A stretch of DNA of 22,809 bases from positions 1 through 22,809 of the forward strand of contig CAJLTZ010000036.1 of assembly GCA_905209725.1 (NCBI GenBank). The letters are read 5' to 3'. The translations under genes were made by a program, and so were the position numbers. This DNA is from an uncultured Muribaculaceae bacterium. GTDB lineage: Bacteria; Bacteroidota; Bacteroidia; Bacteroidales; Muribaculaceae. Below the pieces are notes generated by a model that was not told the DNA's origin, did no database searches, and saw nothing but the letters and a program-made list of their open reading frames with translations. Positions within the stretch are counted from its first letter, which is position 1, and every line of letters starts with the position of its first letter. Shown piece after piece: positions 15,595 through 22,740 of this stretch.

Positions 15595-16626
15595 ATGCCT
15601 ATTAATCAGAGGTTACATTTTATCGATGCTTTAAAAGGTCTATCAATTCTTTGTATATGCCTACTTCATTTTGAGGAAGGCATATTTCCCCAATGGCTAA
15701 ATGTATGGATTGGAAGTTTTATGATTACGGCATTCTATATAACGTCGGGTTGGGTATATGGACTAAAACCACAATCATGGAATCATAAAAACACTTTTAA
15801 AAAGAGACTTCGACAATTAGGGATTCCATATCTTGCATTTTCAATCATTTTCATAATAGCAGACGTAATCTTCATTGTTCTTGGCCATTATGATATACAT
15901 ATTTTAGAAAGAGATCTTTATAAAACCATTGTTCTCCGTGGAATAGGAACTTTATGGTTTTTGCCTGCACTGGCGTTTGGTGAAACTATTTTTTGCTATA
16001 TTATGAGTAGGAATCATAAAATTGCAACATTTATAATTATGTTTATAATTTCTGTCACTGCAGAATATCTGTATTTAGGTTTTTGGACTCCAATATATCG
16101 GAATATTAGTTCTGTATTTCAGATTATTGATGGAATTATTAACCCTTTTATTAGTATTTGTCGAGCATGGCCTATAATAATGATTGGTTATTTTCTGTCC
16201 ATCTATTTTAACAAGTATTTTAAACATAATCCATCTTCACAATATAGACTGGCGATGCTAATGGCTGGTCTATTTACAATAGTATTAAGCATTTTTTATG
16301 TAACAAAAATGTCGAATAATGTATTTTATATTTCCTCTATTATCAATACAATTCTTCCCTCTTTAGGATTCATGATGCTTTTCTACGCTTTGGATGGAAG
16401 TTGGATTGTTAGTTTCTTTATTTATTGGGGAGTCAATTCTCTAATTTTAATGTGTACTCATTATTCTCTAACACAAGAAATATGCATCTATGTGAACAAA
16501 TTAATGACAGGACAGGATCATTTATCAGGATGGCCAGCTATTGCATACTTCGTCTTTTGTATAATCATTACATATCCTATGGTTTGGTTCATTTACAAAA
16601 AATGTCCTTTCATTATAGGAAAATAG
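15595..16626 (+). CDS. Acyltransferase 3 family membrane protein, second copy
   Basis: A 343-residue multi-pass protein of the acyltransferase-3 family. RLHFIDALKGLSILCICLLH carries the conserved histidine (25), and ITAFYITSGWVYG matches the second conserved region. It starts 35 bases after the first copy. The two are related in layout but clearly diverged, so they probably acylate different sugars or positions rather than being a recent duplication. Confidence 0.9.
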   Translation: MPINQRLHFIDALKGLSILCICLLHFEEGIFPQWLNVWIGSFMITAFYITSGWVYGLKPQSWNHKNTFKKRLRQLGIPYLAFSIIFIIADVIFIVLGHYDIHILERDLYKTIVLRGIGTLWFLPALAFGETIFCYIMSRNHKIATFIIMFIISVTAEYLYLGFWTPIYRNISSVFQIIDGIINPFISICRAWPIIMIGYFLSIYFNKYFKHNPSSQYRLAMLMAGLFTIVLSIFYVTKMSNNVFYISSIINTILPSLGFMMLFYALDGSWIVSFFIYWGVNSLILMCTHYSLTQEICIYVNKLMTGQDHLSGWPAIAYFVFCIIITYPMVWFIYKKCPFIIGK

Positions 16627-16685
16627 AAATTGACAAATAGTATTTATCTAAAACCCATAATTCAACAACTTAAGCAGTTTTAATC

Positions 16686-17459
16686 ATGACACCTAAAATC
16701 CTTCACTATTGTTGGTTTGGAGGGAAACCTCTTCCCGAGAAAGAACGGATTTGTATCGAGAGTTGGAAAAAATTTCTTCCCGATTATGAGTTTAAACTCT
16801 GGGATGAATCTTCTTTTGATATCAACTCTAATGAGTTTTGCCGCCAGGCATACGAACTCAAAAAATACGCCTTCGTGAGTGACTATGTCAGAACCAAAGT
16901 TCTTTATGAATATGGCGGCCTTTACATTGATACAGACTTTGAGGTGATCACACCACTGTCAAGTTTTTTAGAAGGAAAAAACAATGTGGCTGGATGGGAA
17001 ACAAAGGTGCATGTCGGAACCGCGATATTGGCTTTCAATGCTAAGCATGCAATTATCAAGGAATTCCTGAACTATTACGAAACTCATCCTTTTGTTGATA
17101 AAAATGGAGTATGCGATAATATTGCTAACGTTTCAATACTTACCGATCTCCTTCAGGAGAGGGGACTTAAAATTGACCGAACACACCAAATTATCGATGA
17201 TGTAGAGATTTTTGAACGAGAAGTTTTTTATCCAAAGAAACTATCCGAATCGGAATTTCGAGTTTGTGAAAACACGTTGGGCATCCACAAATGCTCTAAC
17301 AGCTGGATGTCAGATGCACAGTTGAAAAGAGGAAACAATTATCTTTGGAGAAAGATTGCGCGCCCCTTGCTTACCAAACTCAGACATTACGGCCAGTTGA
17401 CCTTAGGTAAAGAATTTACAAGAAAAATAGAAATTAAATTAAGAAGATATCTCAAATGA
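16686..17459 (+). CDS. GT32-type glycosyltransferase, second copy
   Basis: A 257-residue GT32 enzyme with TPKILHYCWFGG at the start, KKYAFVSDYVRTKVLYEYGG in the core and the DXD motif DTD (82-84) in YIDTDFE. It is similar in length and layout to the GT32 at 4832, both within AT-rich blocks. Its stop overlaps the next start by 4 bases (ATGA), so the two are translationally coupled. Confidence 0.9.
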   Translation: MTPKILHYCWFGGKPLPEKERICIESWKKFLPDYEFKLWDESSFDINSNEFCRQAYELKKYAFVSDYVRTKVLYEYGGLYIDTDFEVITPLSSFLEGKNNVAGWETKVHVGTAILAFNAKHAIIKEFLNYYETHPFVDKNGVCDNIANVSILTDLLQERGLKIDRTHQIIDDVEIFEREVFYPKKLSESEFRVCENTLGIHKCSNSWMSDAQLKRGNNYLWRKIARPLLTKLRHYGQLTLGKEFTRKIEIKLRRYLK

Positions 17460-18829
17460 TTCCCAGTATAGAATATAGATGGACTGAATTACATGCTGAT
17501 TTCACTTCCCGTGTGATTGATTTCTTGAACAGCAGTAATATCAGATATTTTATCCTCCGCAATTTCGAAAAACTTCCCGAAGAAAATATCGGGAAGGATA
17601 TAGATATTGTGATTGAACCCGGTAAATATAAAGAGACGCTATCCGGAATCAAGAAGATAATGCATGAACTAAATATTCACTATCTCCAGATTTCAAAATT
17701 TGGGAATATGCATTGTCTTTATATCATGGATCCGAATTTGGATTTCGGAATTCATATTGATATCATTGAGAATGAGGAATACAAAGGATACGTATTCTTT
17801 TCGTTTGATGAGCTTTATAAGGGAACTGTCAAGTATAAGAATTTGATAGTTCTTAACAATCCAATGGATATTCTAATGCTGATTATCCAGAATCTTGTGG
17901 CTTATGGCAAACTTAAAGAAAAATACAGAATTAAAATTTCGCTATACTATCCCTTATATAAGGAATCAATTGATGAGCAAATAAGAAATTTCTGGAATAA
18001 CGAACTTGCTGAATATATCATCAAAGTTCTCGATGCACAGAATTATGATGCTCTTGAATCCCAAGTAGGATGGATTAGAAAAGATACAAAAAGAAAAATC
18101 TTTAGAAGTAAGCCTTTTGCAACCTCTGCGAAGTTTATCAAATTTTGCGGAGATAGATTCAACAGGATAGTTGTATGTCCCAATAAGTTGCAACGGCTCA
18201 TTGCTGTAGTTGCGCCTGATGGCACTGGGAAATCCACTTTTATCGATGCTTTGATTGTGAAACTTAGCGAACTTTACGTTTCAGATCCTAAAAGATTTGC
18301 TGTTCATCATTTTCGACCAACAATTCTACCTAATTTAGGGGAAATTGTTCAAAAGAGCGGTGGAGCAAAGCAGGATACAGATTTCACAAATCCACACAGG
18401 GCTAAACAGGCCGGCAAACTGTCTTCCTTTATCAGGATGACTTATTATTGGCTTGACTATGTAATTGGCGTTCCTTTGCTAACAAGGAAGGAAGTTCACT
18501 ATGAGCGATTTTCAATTTATGATAGGTATATATACGATTTCCTTGTAGACCCCAAACGATCAAGGATTGACCTGCCGGAATGGTTAAGAAGAACTTTTAC
18601 CAGAATGGTGAAACAACCGCAGATTCTGTTTGTATTGCAGGCAGATCCTGATATAATTTATAAACGGAAGCAGGAACTTGAATTGCCGGAAATCAAGCGC
18701 CAACTTGGAGAGTATAAGAAATTAGAAAACCTAAAGAACGTTCACTTTATTGACGCAAATCAACCGGTTGATAAGATGGTTGACGACGCGGTTAAGATAA
18801 TTTTGGATAAGTTCCTGATAAAGTTATAA
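17456..18829 (+). CDS. Fusion of a nucleotidyltransferase-like domain and a thymidylate-kinase-like P-loop kinase
   Basis: A 457-residue two-domain protein. The first domain (about 15-215) resembles the uncharacterised nucleotidyltransferase family often found in capsule loci: LRNFEKLPEENIGKDIDI with D48-x-D50 and a further HIDI (100-103). The second domain (about 245-457) is a P-loop kinase of the thymidylate-kinase type, with Walker A PDGTGKST (254-261), a YDRYIYD motif (the DRY-like segment) and a lid RKQEL near 404. The substrate is unknown; in glycan loci such proteins probably phosphorylate or nucleotidylate a sugar or lipid precursor. It overlaps the upstream gene by 4 bases. A remnant of a homologous gene follows one base after its stop. 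Confidence 0.8.
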   Translation: MIPSIEYRWTELHADFTSRVIDFLNSSNIRYFILRNFEKLPEENIGKDIDIVIEPGKYKETLSGIKKIMHELNIHYLQISKFGNMHCLYIMDPNLDFGIHIDIIENEEYKGYVFFSFDELYKGTVKYKNLIVLNNPMDILMLIIQNLVAYGKLKEKYRIKISLYYPLYKESIDEQIRNFWNNELAEYIIKVLDAQNYDALESQVGWIRKDTKRKIFRSKPFATSAKFIKFCGDRFNRIVVCPNKLQRLIAVVAPDGTGKSTFIDALIVKLSELYVSDPKRFAVHHFRPTILPNLGEIVQKSGGAKQDTDFTNPHRAKQAGKLSSFIRMTYYWLDYVIGVPLLTRKEVHYERFSIYDRYIYDFLVDPKRSRIDLPEWLRRTFTRMVKQPQILFVLQADPDIIYKRKQELELPEIKRQLGEYKKLENLKNVHFIDANQPVDKMVDDAVKIILDKFLIKL

Positions 18830-18830
18830 T

Positions 18831-19043
18831 TTTCTGCTGACGGCGTCGGTGGAGACTATCCTGGGGCGGAAACGGGAACTGGACCGCGAAGGGATTGAAG
18901 CCATCAACGAACGGATCTCGTTTTTGGAGGGTAAGCGGAGCTTTTACCGTGTGGATAACGAGGGGACGACTTCCGAGGCGGCGGCACGGATCCTGCGCCT
19001 TGTCTTCGACGCGCAGGACAGGAGAATCGCTTCTAAATTTTGA
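18831..19043 (+). pseudogene. C-terminal remnant of a second thymidylate-kinase-like gene
   Basis: An open frame with no start of its own reads FLLTASVETILGRKREL at its beginning, which aligns without a gap to FVLQADPDIIYKRKQEL in the preceding kinase (residues 392-408; 8 of 17 identical). The rest (KRSFYRVDNEG then TTSEAAARILRLVFDAQ) matches the remaining C-terminus in order. The remnant is GC-rich, unlike the intact gene, and ends in the GACAGGAG repeat, which overlaps its last codons and its TGA stop. It is therefore the 3' end of a resident gene whose 5' part was lost when the AT-rich block came in. A GTG at 18849 could start a 64-residue peptide, but this would lack any catalytic site. 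Confidence 0.85.
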
Positions 19044-19137
19044 CAGGAGAACGCGTCTTTTTGGGGACAGGTGAACAGGGGGAGGACGCTAACTATGAGT
19101 TTTTGACAGGAGAACGGGAGAACAGGAGAACAGGAGG
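19017..19137 (+). repeat. GACAGGAG-type repeat array after the kinase remnant
   Basis: Exact cores at 19017, 19042 and 19105, plus a degenerate GACAGGTGAACAGG at about 19067. The last unit expands into tandem AGGAGAAC octamers. The first two cores lie inside or overlap the end of the remnant reading frame. Confidence 0.88.
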
Positions 19138-19229
19138 CTGCTATTAATGTTTGGCAAGATTCACTCTGAGCCTCCGCGAGCATTAAAAAACTGACGGTCA
19201 GCGAATAAACACAGCAAACCGAAGGGCGT

Positions 19230-19257
19230 GCTCCTGTTCCTACTGTTCTCCTGTCGA
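19230..19257 (-). repeat. CTCCTGTC-type repeat before the toxin module
   Basis: GCTCCTGTTCCTACTGTTCTCCTGTC, exact core at 19248-19255. It pairs with the array at 19105-19137. Here, unlike elsewhere, it is followed by a separate promoter-like sequence rather than directly by a start codon. Confidence 0.85.
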
Positions 19258-19287
19258 TAATTCTCGATCCTCCTGCCGCTTTATCGC

Positions 19288-19319
19288 TTTGTATTCTTGC
19301 TCTTTAACGGAATATTTTG
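19288..19319 (+). promoter_or_regulatory. Probable Bacteroidota promoter for the DUF3791/DUF3990 module
   Basis: TTTG at 19288-19291 and TATTTTG at 19313-19319 are 21 bases apart, fitting the -33 TTTG and (with one base off) the -7 TAnnTTTG boxes. Transcription would start about 12 bases before the ATG at 19339. Confidence 0.6.
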
Positions 19320-19338
19320 TACCTTAGCCGAATGAAAC

Positions 19339-19569
19339 ATGGGAACAACTTCTATGGATACTAAAACTCTTGAATTTGTAACATACTGTATAAGCAAACT
19401 GTCGCATTTGCTAAAGATATCACAGCGCGATGTTTACCGCAGATTAAAGAACTCGGGAATCCTTTATGATTATATTGTTCCCTCATACGATGTTTTACAT
19501 ACGTTCGGTTCAAGATATCTTATGGAAGATCTTACCGACTTCATGAGGGAAAAAGGAGTATTGCCATAA
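19339..19569 (+). CDS. DUF3791 family small protein, probable antitoxin
   Basis: A 76-residue protein whose sequence (FVTYCISKLSHLLKISQRDV, then IVPSYDVLHTFGSRYLMEDL) fits the DUF3791 family as I know it. Genes of this family typically sit directly before a DUF3990 gene, and the pair is regarded as toxin-antitoxin-like. Its stop codon overlaps the next ATG (19569), which indicates translational coupling. A shorter start at 19354 (MDTKTL) is also possible. Confidence 0.8.
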   Translation: MGTTSMDTKTLEFVTYCISKLSHLLKISQRDVYRRLKNSGILYDYIVPSYDVLHTFGSRYLMEDLTDFMREKGVLP

Positions 19570-20048
19570 TGAAATTATATCATTCATCTGATGTATCGGT
19601 GATAAATCCCGATATTCTCCATTCTCGTTTATACCTTGATTTCGGTAAGGGATTCTATCTGACATCCATCCATGATCAGGCAGTAAAATATGCGCAAAGA
19701 TTTTTACGTCGTAAAAGAAATGGTTGGCTGAATTCCTACGAGTTTGAATATAATCCAACAGAATGGAACATAAGAATCTTCGAGAGTTATGATAAAGAGT
19801 GGCTTGATTTCGTAGCCAAATGCAGAGCCGGGAATGATGATACAGAATATGACTTAGTGATTGGGGGTATTGCCAATGACAAGGTGATAGAAACCCTTGA
19901 CCGCTATTTCAATGGAGAGTTGTCAGAGGATGAAGCATTAGGTTTGCTGAAATATGAAAAACCTAACATACAGTATTGTATCCGTTCCCAGATGATGCTC
20001 GACAGTTGTTTGAAACATATTGAAAGTAAGCAACTTGAAATTGTTTAA
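19569..20048 (+). CDS. DUF3990 family protein, probable ADP-ribosyltransferase-like toxin
   Basis: A 159-residue protein of the DUF3990 family. LYHSSDVSVINPDI (3-16) and DFGKGFYLTSIHDQAVKYA (24-42) are the family hallmarks; the arrangement resembles the H-Y/S-T-E type of ADP-ribosyltransferase fold, with H5 and Y28-L-T positions as candidate NAD-binding residues. The enzymatic role is inference from fold resemblance. The module lies between an imported block and resident genes, a common place for small addiction modules. Confidence 0.8.
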   Translation: MKLYHSSDVSVINPDILHSRLYLDFGKGFYLTSIHDQAVKYAQRFLRRKRNGWLNSYEFEYNPTEWNIRIFESYDKEWLDFVAKCRAGNDDTEYDLVIGGIANDKVIETLDRYFNGELSEDEALGLLKYEKPNIQYCIRSQMMLDSCLKHIESKQLEIV

Positions 20049-20059
20049 ACAAGTTCACG

Positions 20060-20272
20060 ATGACAGAAGATAGCAAAATGGCTTTACAATCGATTAAAAG
20101 TGCCAACATAATCAAAAATCTTAGTGATTTATACGGCTTAACGATTCAGGAAGCAACAGATATATACTATCAATCAGATACTTCTGAATTGATTGAAGAG
20201 GGGGTGAGTGATTTACATTGTAGGAGCGCGAAATATCTTGCAATGTTAATCTGGGATGAGTATCAAGAGTAG
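20060..20272 (+). CDS. Small partner protein of the DUF3990 module
   Basis: A 70-residue acidic protein starting 11 bases after the DUF3990 stop. The pattern IIKNLSDLYGLTIQEATDIYYQS followed by LIEEGVSDLHCRSAKYLAMLIWDEY is one I associate with DUF3791-like proteins that accompany DUF3990 genes. It is likely part of the same operon and may be a second antitoxin or accessory protein. Confidence 0.7.
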   Translation: MTEDSKMALQSIKSANIIKNLSDLYGLTIQEATDIYYQSDTSELIEEGVSDLHCRSAKYLAMLIWDEYQE

Positions 20273-20324
20273 GCTTTTACCGTGTTTTAGCCGCTAGCGC
20301 AAGCGCCCATGCAATTTATCGCGC

Positions 20325-20454
20325 GCAAAGACGCAAAGAAGATTGTGCCGATGTCGCTGATGGGGCGCAAGAACGCATAGGGCGCATAAGACCGCTATCT
20401 GGGCTCCGCCCTTGCCCCCCGCCCTCGCTCACAAGATTCTCTTTGCGGCTTTGC
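20325..20454. repeat. Inverted repeat with GCAAAG/CTTTGC arms
   Basis: The left arm GCAAAGACGCAAAGAAGATTGTG (20325-20347, 23 bases) is matched by CACAAGATTCTCTTTGCGGCTTTGC (20430-20454) in reverse complement with a few mismatches. About 80 bases lie between them. It looks like an extragenic palindromic element. Confidence 0.75.
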
Positions 20455-20491
20455 ACGAGATTTATTACGATTTCGTTGACGTCGTCGCTAT

Positions 20492-20511
20492 GGCCGGCGG
20501 GAGCGCCGGCC
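20492..20511. repeat. Perfect 8-bp GC hairpin
   Basis: GGCCGGCG-GGAG-CGCCGGCC folds with a four-base loop. No T-run follows, so it is not a canonical terminator. Confidence 0.7.
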
Positions 20512-20599
20512 GCTCCAATGCACGCCCAGCGGTGTCGCTGTGTAGTGGGGGGGGGCGCCGCCCACACACAGGCAGGGACGCCGCCCTCTTGCAGTAGTG

Positions 20600-20638
20600 T
20601 TCTACTGTTCTCCTGTCAATATTTTTCGCTCTCTTGTC
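20600..20638 (-). repeat. CTCCTGTC-type repeat before the DUF1972 gene
   Basis: GTTCTACTGTTCTCCTGTCAA, exact core at 20610-20617, then a partial CTCTTGTC. The start codon of the next gene is 35 bases further on. Confidence 0.85.
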
Positions 20639-20672
20639 ATTAATCATTACTCATCTATCATCTTTAATCACT

Positions 20673-21782
20673 ATGCTGGATAATATCAAGGTGGCTGTGA
20701 TCGGCACCCAGGGAGTCCCCGCTCACTACGGCGGTTTCGAGTCGATGGTCGAAAACGTGATCGGTTTCGGCCCGGAGCTCGGCGTCGATTTCACCGTGTT
20801 CTGTTCGTCGCCCGACTTGCCTTCTACCTCCAAACCGCGCCTACGCTCATATAAGGGCGCTACGCTGAAGTATGTGCCGCTGCATGCCAACGGCATGCAG
20901 AGCGTGGCCTACGATATCGTGTCGATGCTTCGCGCGTTGCGCGGTTATGATGCGCTTCTTATTTTGGGCGTGTCGGGTTGCATGTTCATGCCTGCGCTGC
21001 GCCTCCTCACCCGCGGCAAACGGCTGGTGGTCAACATCGACGGTCTGGAGCACCGCCGCAATAAGTGGGGTCGACTGGCCCGCTGGATCCTCCGCGAGTC
21101 GGAGGCGCTGGCCGTGCGCCATGCCGATGCCATCGTGGCCGACAACAAGGGGATTCAGGACTATGTGACGGAAACCTATGGCATCCACTCGGAACTGATT
21201 GCCTATGGCGGCGACCATGTGCTGCGCGAGATGTCGCAGGAAAAGCAGGAGGCGGTGCTGAAACATTACGGCCTGCAACGGGGCGAGTATGCGGCGGCTG
21301 TGTGCCGCATCGAACCGGAGAACAATTGCCACGTGGTGCTGGAGGCGGCGGCACGGAGCGGTCACCCGCTGCTGTTTGTGGGCAACTGGGAGCATTGCGA
21401 TTATGCGCGGGAGTTGCGACGGAAGTATAATGGTGTGTCGCGGATTCATATCGTGGAGGCGGTGTATGATCTGGAGACGCTTTACGCGCTGCGGGCGAAT
21501 GCGGGGATTTATGTGCACGGACACAGCGCCGGGGGGACGAACCCTTCGCTTGTGGAGGCGATGTGGCTGGGACGGCCGGTGGCGGCGTTTGATGTGGTGT
21601 ATAACAGGGAGACTACGCAGGGCAGCGCGGCTTACTGGAAAGATGAGGATGATTTGTCAGAACTGTTGGCGGGCGACCGTGAGGCCGACTGGAGCGCAAT
21701 GGGCGAAAAAATGGAGGAGATAGCGCGCGCAGAGTACAACTGGCGCCGCATTGCTTCGCTCTACGCCCGCCTCCTCCGATGA
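20673..21782 (+). CDS. DUF1972/GT4 glycosyltransferase (rhamnosyltransferase-like)
   Basis: A 369-residue GT-B glycosyltransferase with a DUF1972 N-terminal domain, as in the Cps2T-type rhamnosyltransferases. The signature KVAVIGTQGVPAHYGGFES lies at the N-terminus. The donor domain contains CRIEPENNCHVVLEA and ends with HSAGGTNPSLVEAMWLGRPV, which has the second glutamate of the family. I chose the ATG at 20673 because the open frame upstream to the TTG at 20634 has no family similarity and runs back into the repeat. Transfer of rhamnose is family knowledge, not shown here. The gene is GC-rich and alone between repeats. Confidence 0.9.
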   Translation: MLDNIKVAVIGTQGVPAHYGGFESMVENVIGFGPELGVDFTVFCSSPDLPSTSKPRLRSYKGATLKYVPLHANGMQSVAYDIVSMLRALRGYDALLILGVSGCMFMPALRLLTRGKRLVVNIDGLEHRRNKWGRLARWILRESEALAVRHADAIVADNKGIQDYVTETYGIHSELIAYGGDHVLREMSQEKQEAVLKHYGLQRGEYAAAVCRIEPENNCHVVLEAAARSGHPLLFVGNWEHCDYARELRRKYNGVSRIHIVEAVYDLETLYALRANAGIYVHGHSAGGTNPSLVEAMWLGRPVAAFDVVYNRETTQGSAAYWKDEDDLSELLAGDREADWSAMGEKMEEIARAEYNWRRIASLYARLLR

Positions 21783-21836
21783 TGGGAGAACGCTTCTTTT
21801 TGGACAGGAGAACAGGAGAAACAGGAGGTTGCTTCG
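21783..21836 (+). repeat. GACAGGAG-type repeats after the DUF1972 gene
   Basis: A degenerate unit TGGGAGAACGCTTCTTTTT starts within two bases of the stop, followed by GGACAGGAGAACAGGAGAAAC with core at 21803-21810. From 21802 it is identical for 35 bases to 11274-11308. Confidence 0.88.
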
Positions 21837-21858
21837 GATGTTCTACTGTTCTCCTGTC
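21802..21858. repeat. Inverted repeat/hairpin, near copy of the one at 11274-11331
   Basis: The arms GGACAGGAGAACAG and CTGTTCTCCTGTC flank a loop that differs only in a few bases (GGAT instead of TTTG side) from the first copy. Two widely separated intergenic regions thus hold the same hairpin. Confidence 0.8.
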
Positions 21859-21877
21859 AATAAAATTTCTACTGTCT
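21840..21877 (-). repeat. CTCCTGTC-type repeats before the last GT2 gene
   Basis: GTTCTACTGTTCTCCTGTC followed by AATAAAA and a truncated TTCTACTGTC. It ends about 9 bases before the ATG at 21886. Confidence 0.85.
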
Positions 21878-21885
21878 GATTGCTT

Positions 21886-22740
21886 ATGACGGCGGCTGTT
21901 TTGCTTAATTATAATTCTTCGGCTAACCTGCAGGTGTGCGTGTCAACACTTCTGCAGCAGTCTGTGGTGCCTCGCATCTATATCGTGGATAATGCGTCGT
22001 CGCCTGACGATGCCGCACGCGCCCGCAAGATTGCGGCAGATGCCAACGCTACGTTTATCGCTTCCCCTACCAACGTGGGCTATAATGCCGGCAACAACCT
22101 GAGCCTCAAGGCGGCGCTCGCCGACGGTTGCGAGTTTGCCCTGATAGCCAACCCGGATATGATCTTCAACGAACCGGACCATCTGGCGCTGCTGGAGGAG
22201 TCGATGCGCCTCGACCCGCAGATTGCTGTGGTGGCAGGCGATGTGACGCAGGTGGATGGAACCCATATCAATCCCCGCAAGACCGACCGCACGTGGAGGG
22301 AGACGTTCTGGTGGGTGCGGGGGATTATCTCGGCGTTCTACCCGATGCGCCGCAAGAATACGCCCCCTTACGGCGAGAGCCGTTATTGCAAGATTGTAGG
22401 GGGGAGTTGTATGATGGTGAGGTTGGCGGATATCCGCGACATCGGTTGGCTCGACGAGGGGGTGTTTCTATACTGCGAGGAGGATATTCTCTCGTATCAG
22501 CTTGAGTATTTTGGGAAGAGGGTTTATTATAACGCGGAGGCACGGGCGCTGCATGCCCACCGCCGTCAGGAGAAGCGCGACATGCTGCAGAGGATTCCCT
22601 GCCTGCGCGTTTCGCGATATTATTTCATTGACAATTACTGCGAGGATGGACCGATAGGGAAGCGCATCTGCAAACTGTCGGCGTCGCTATATACCTTCCT
22701 GTTGAAACTAAACATGCGCCTCCACCGCACCCCAAAATGA
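21886..22740 (+). CDS. Family 2 glycosyltransferase (rhamnosyltransferase-like), second copy
   Basis: A 284-residue GT2 enzyme with VLLNYNSS (5-12), IVDNASS (33-39), NVGYNAGNNLSL, NPDM (89-92), VGGSCMMV and FLYCEED (194-200). The same blocks occur in the same order in the 284-residue protein at 5583. I chose the ATG at 21886 over the TTG six bases upstream. The TGA stop is part of the following TGACAGGAG repeat. It is GC-rich, and probably the resident member of the GT2 pair. Confidence 0.9.
   Translation: MTAAVLLNYNSSANLQVCVSTLLQQSVVPRIYIVDNASSPDDAARARKIAADANATFIASPTNVGYNAGNNLSLKAALADGCEFALIANPDMIFNEPDHLALLEESMRLDPQIAVVAGDVTQVDGTHINPRKTDRTWRETFWWVRGIISAFYPMRRKNTPPYGESRYCKIVGGSCMMVRLADIRDIGWLDEGVFLYCEEDILSYQLEYFGKRVYYNAEARALHAHRRQEKRDMLQRIPCLRVSRYYFIDNYCEDGPIGKRICKLSASLYTFLLKLNMRLHRTPK

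Larger units (their letters stand above)
20273..20609. other. GC-rich non-coding region with inverted repeats
   Basis: About 340 bases without a believable gene. Short open frames exist on both strands but have low-complexity, arginine/alanine-rich products with no recognisable family and no conserved start. The region contains an inverted repeat (20325-20347 against 20430-20454), a perfect GC hairpin (20492-20511) and a run of nine G (20547-20555). Confidence 0.7.

Noticed and set aside
18946..20287. Shared GCTTTTACCGTGT in the kinase remnant (18946) and at 20275
   Set aside because: A single 13-base match is expected by chance at this window size and similarity does not extend.
20316..20647. 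Several short open frames on both strands
   Set aside because: They overlap each other in a GC-rich structured region, are low in complexity and match no family I know.
20634..20672. TTG start extending the DUF1972 protein by 13 residues
   Set aside because: The conserved family start is right after the ATG at 20673, and the extension overlaps repeat-derived DNA.
20847..21524. 225-codon open frame on the minus strand
   Set aside because: It is a shadow of the DUF1972 glycosyltransferase gene, a usual effect of GC-rich coding DNA.
21880..21885. TTG start extending the last GT2 by two residues
   Set aside because: The ATG at 21886 fits the family and the spacing after the repeat seen at other genes.
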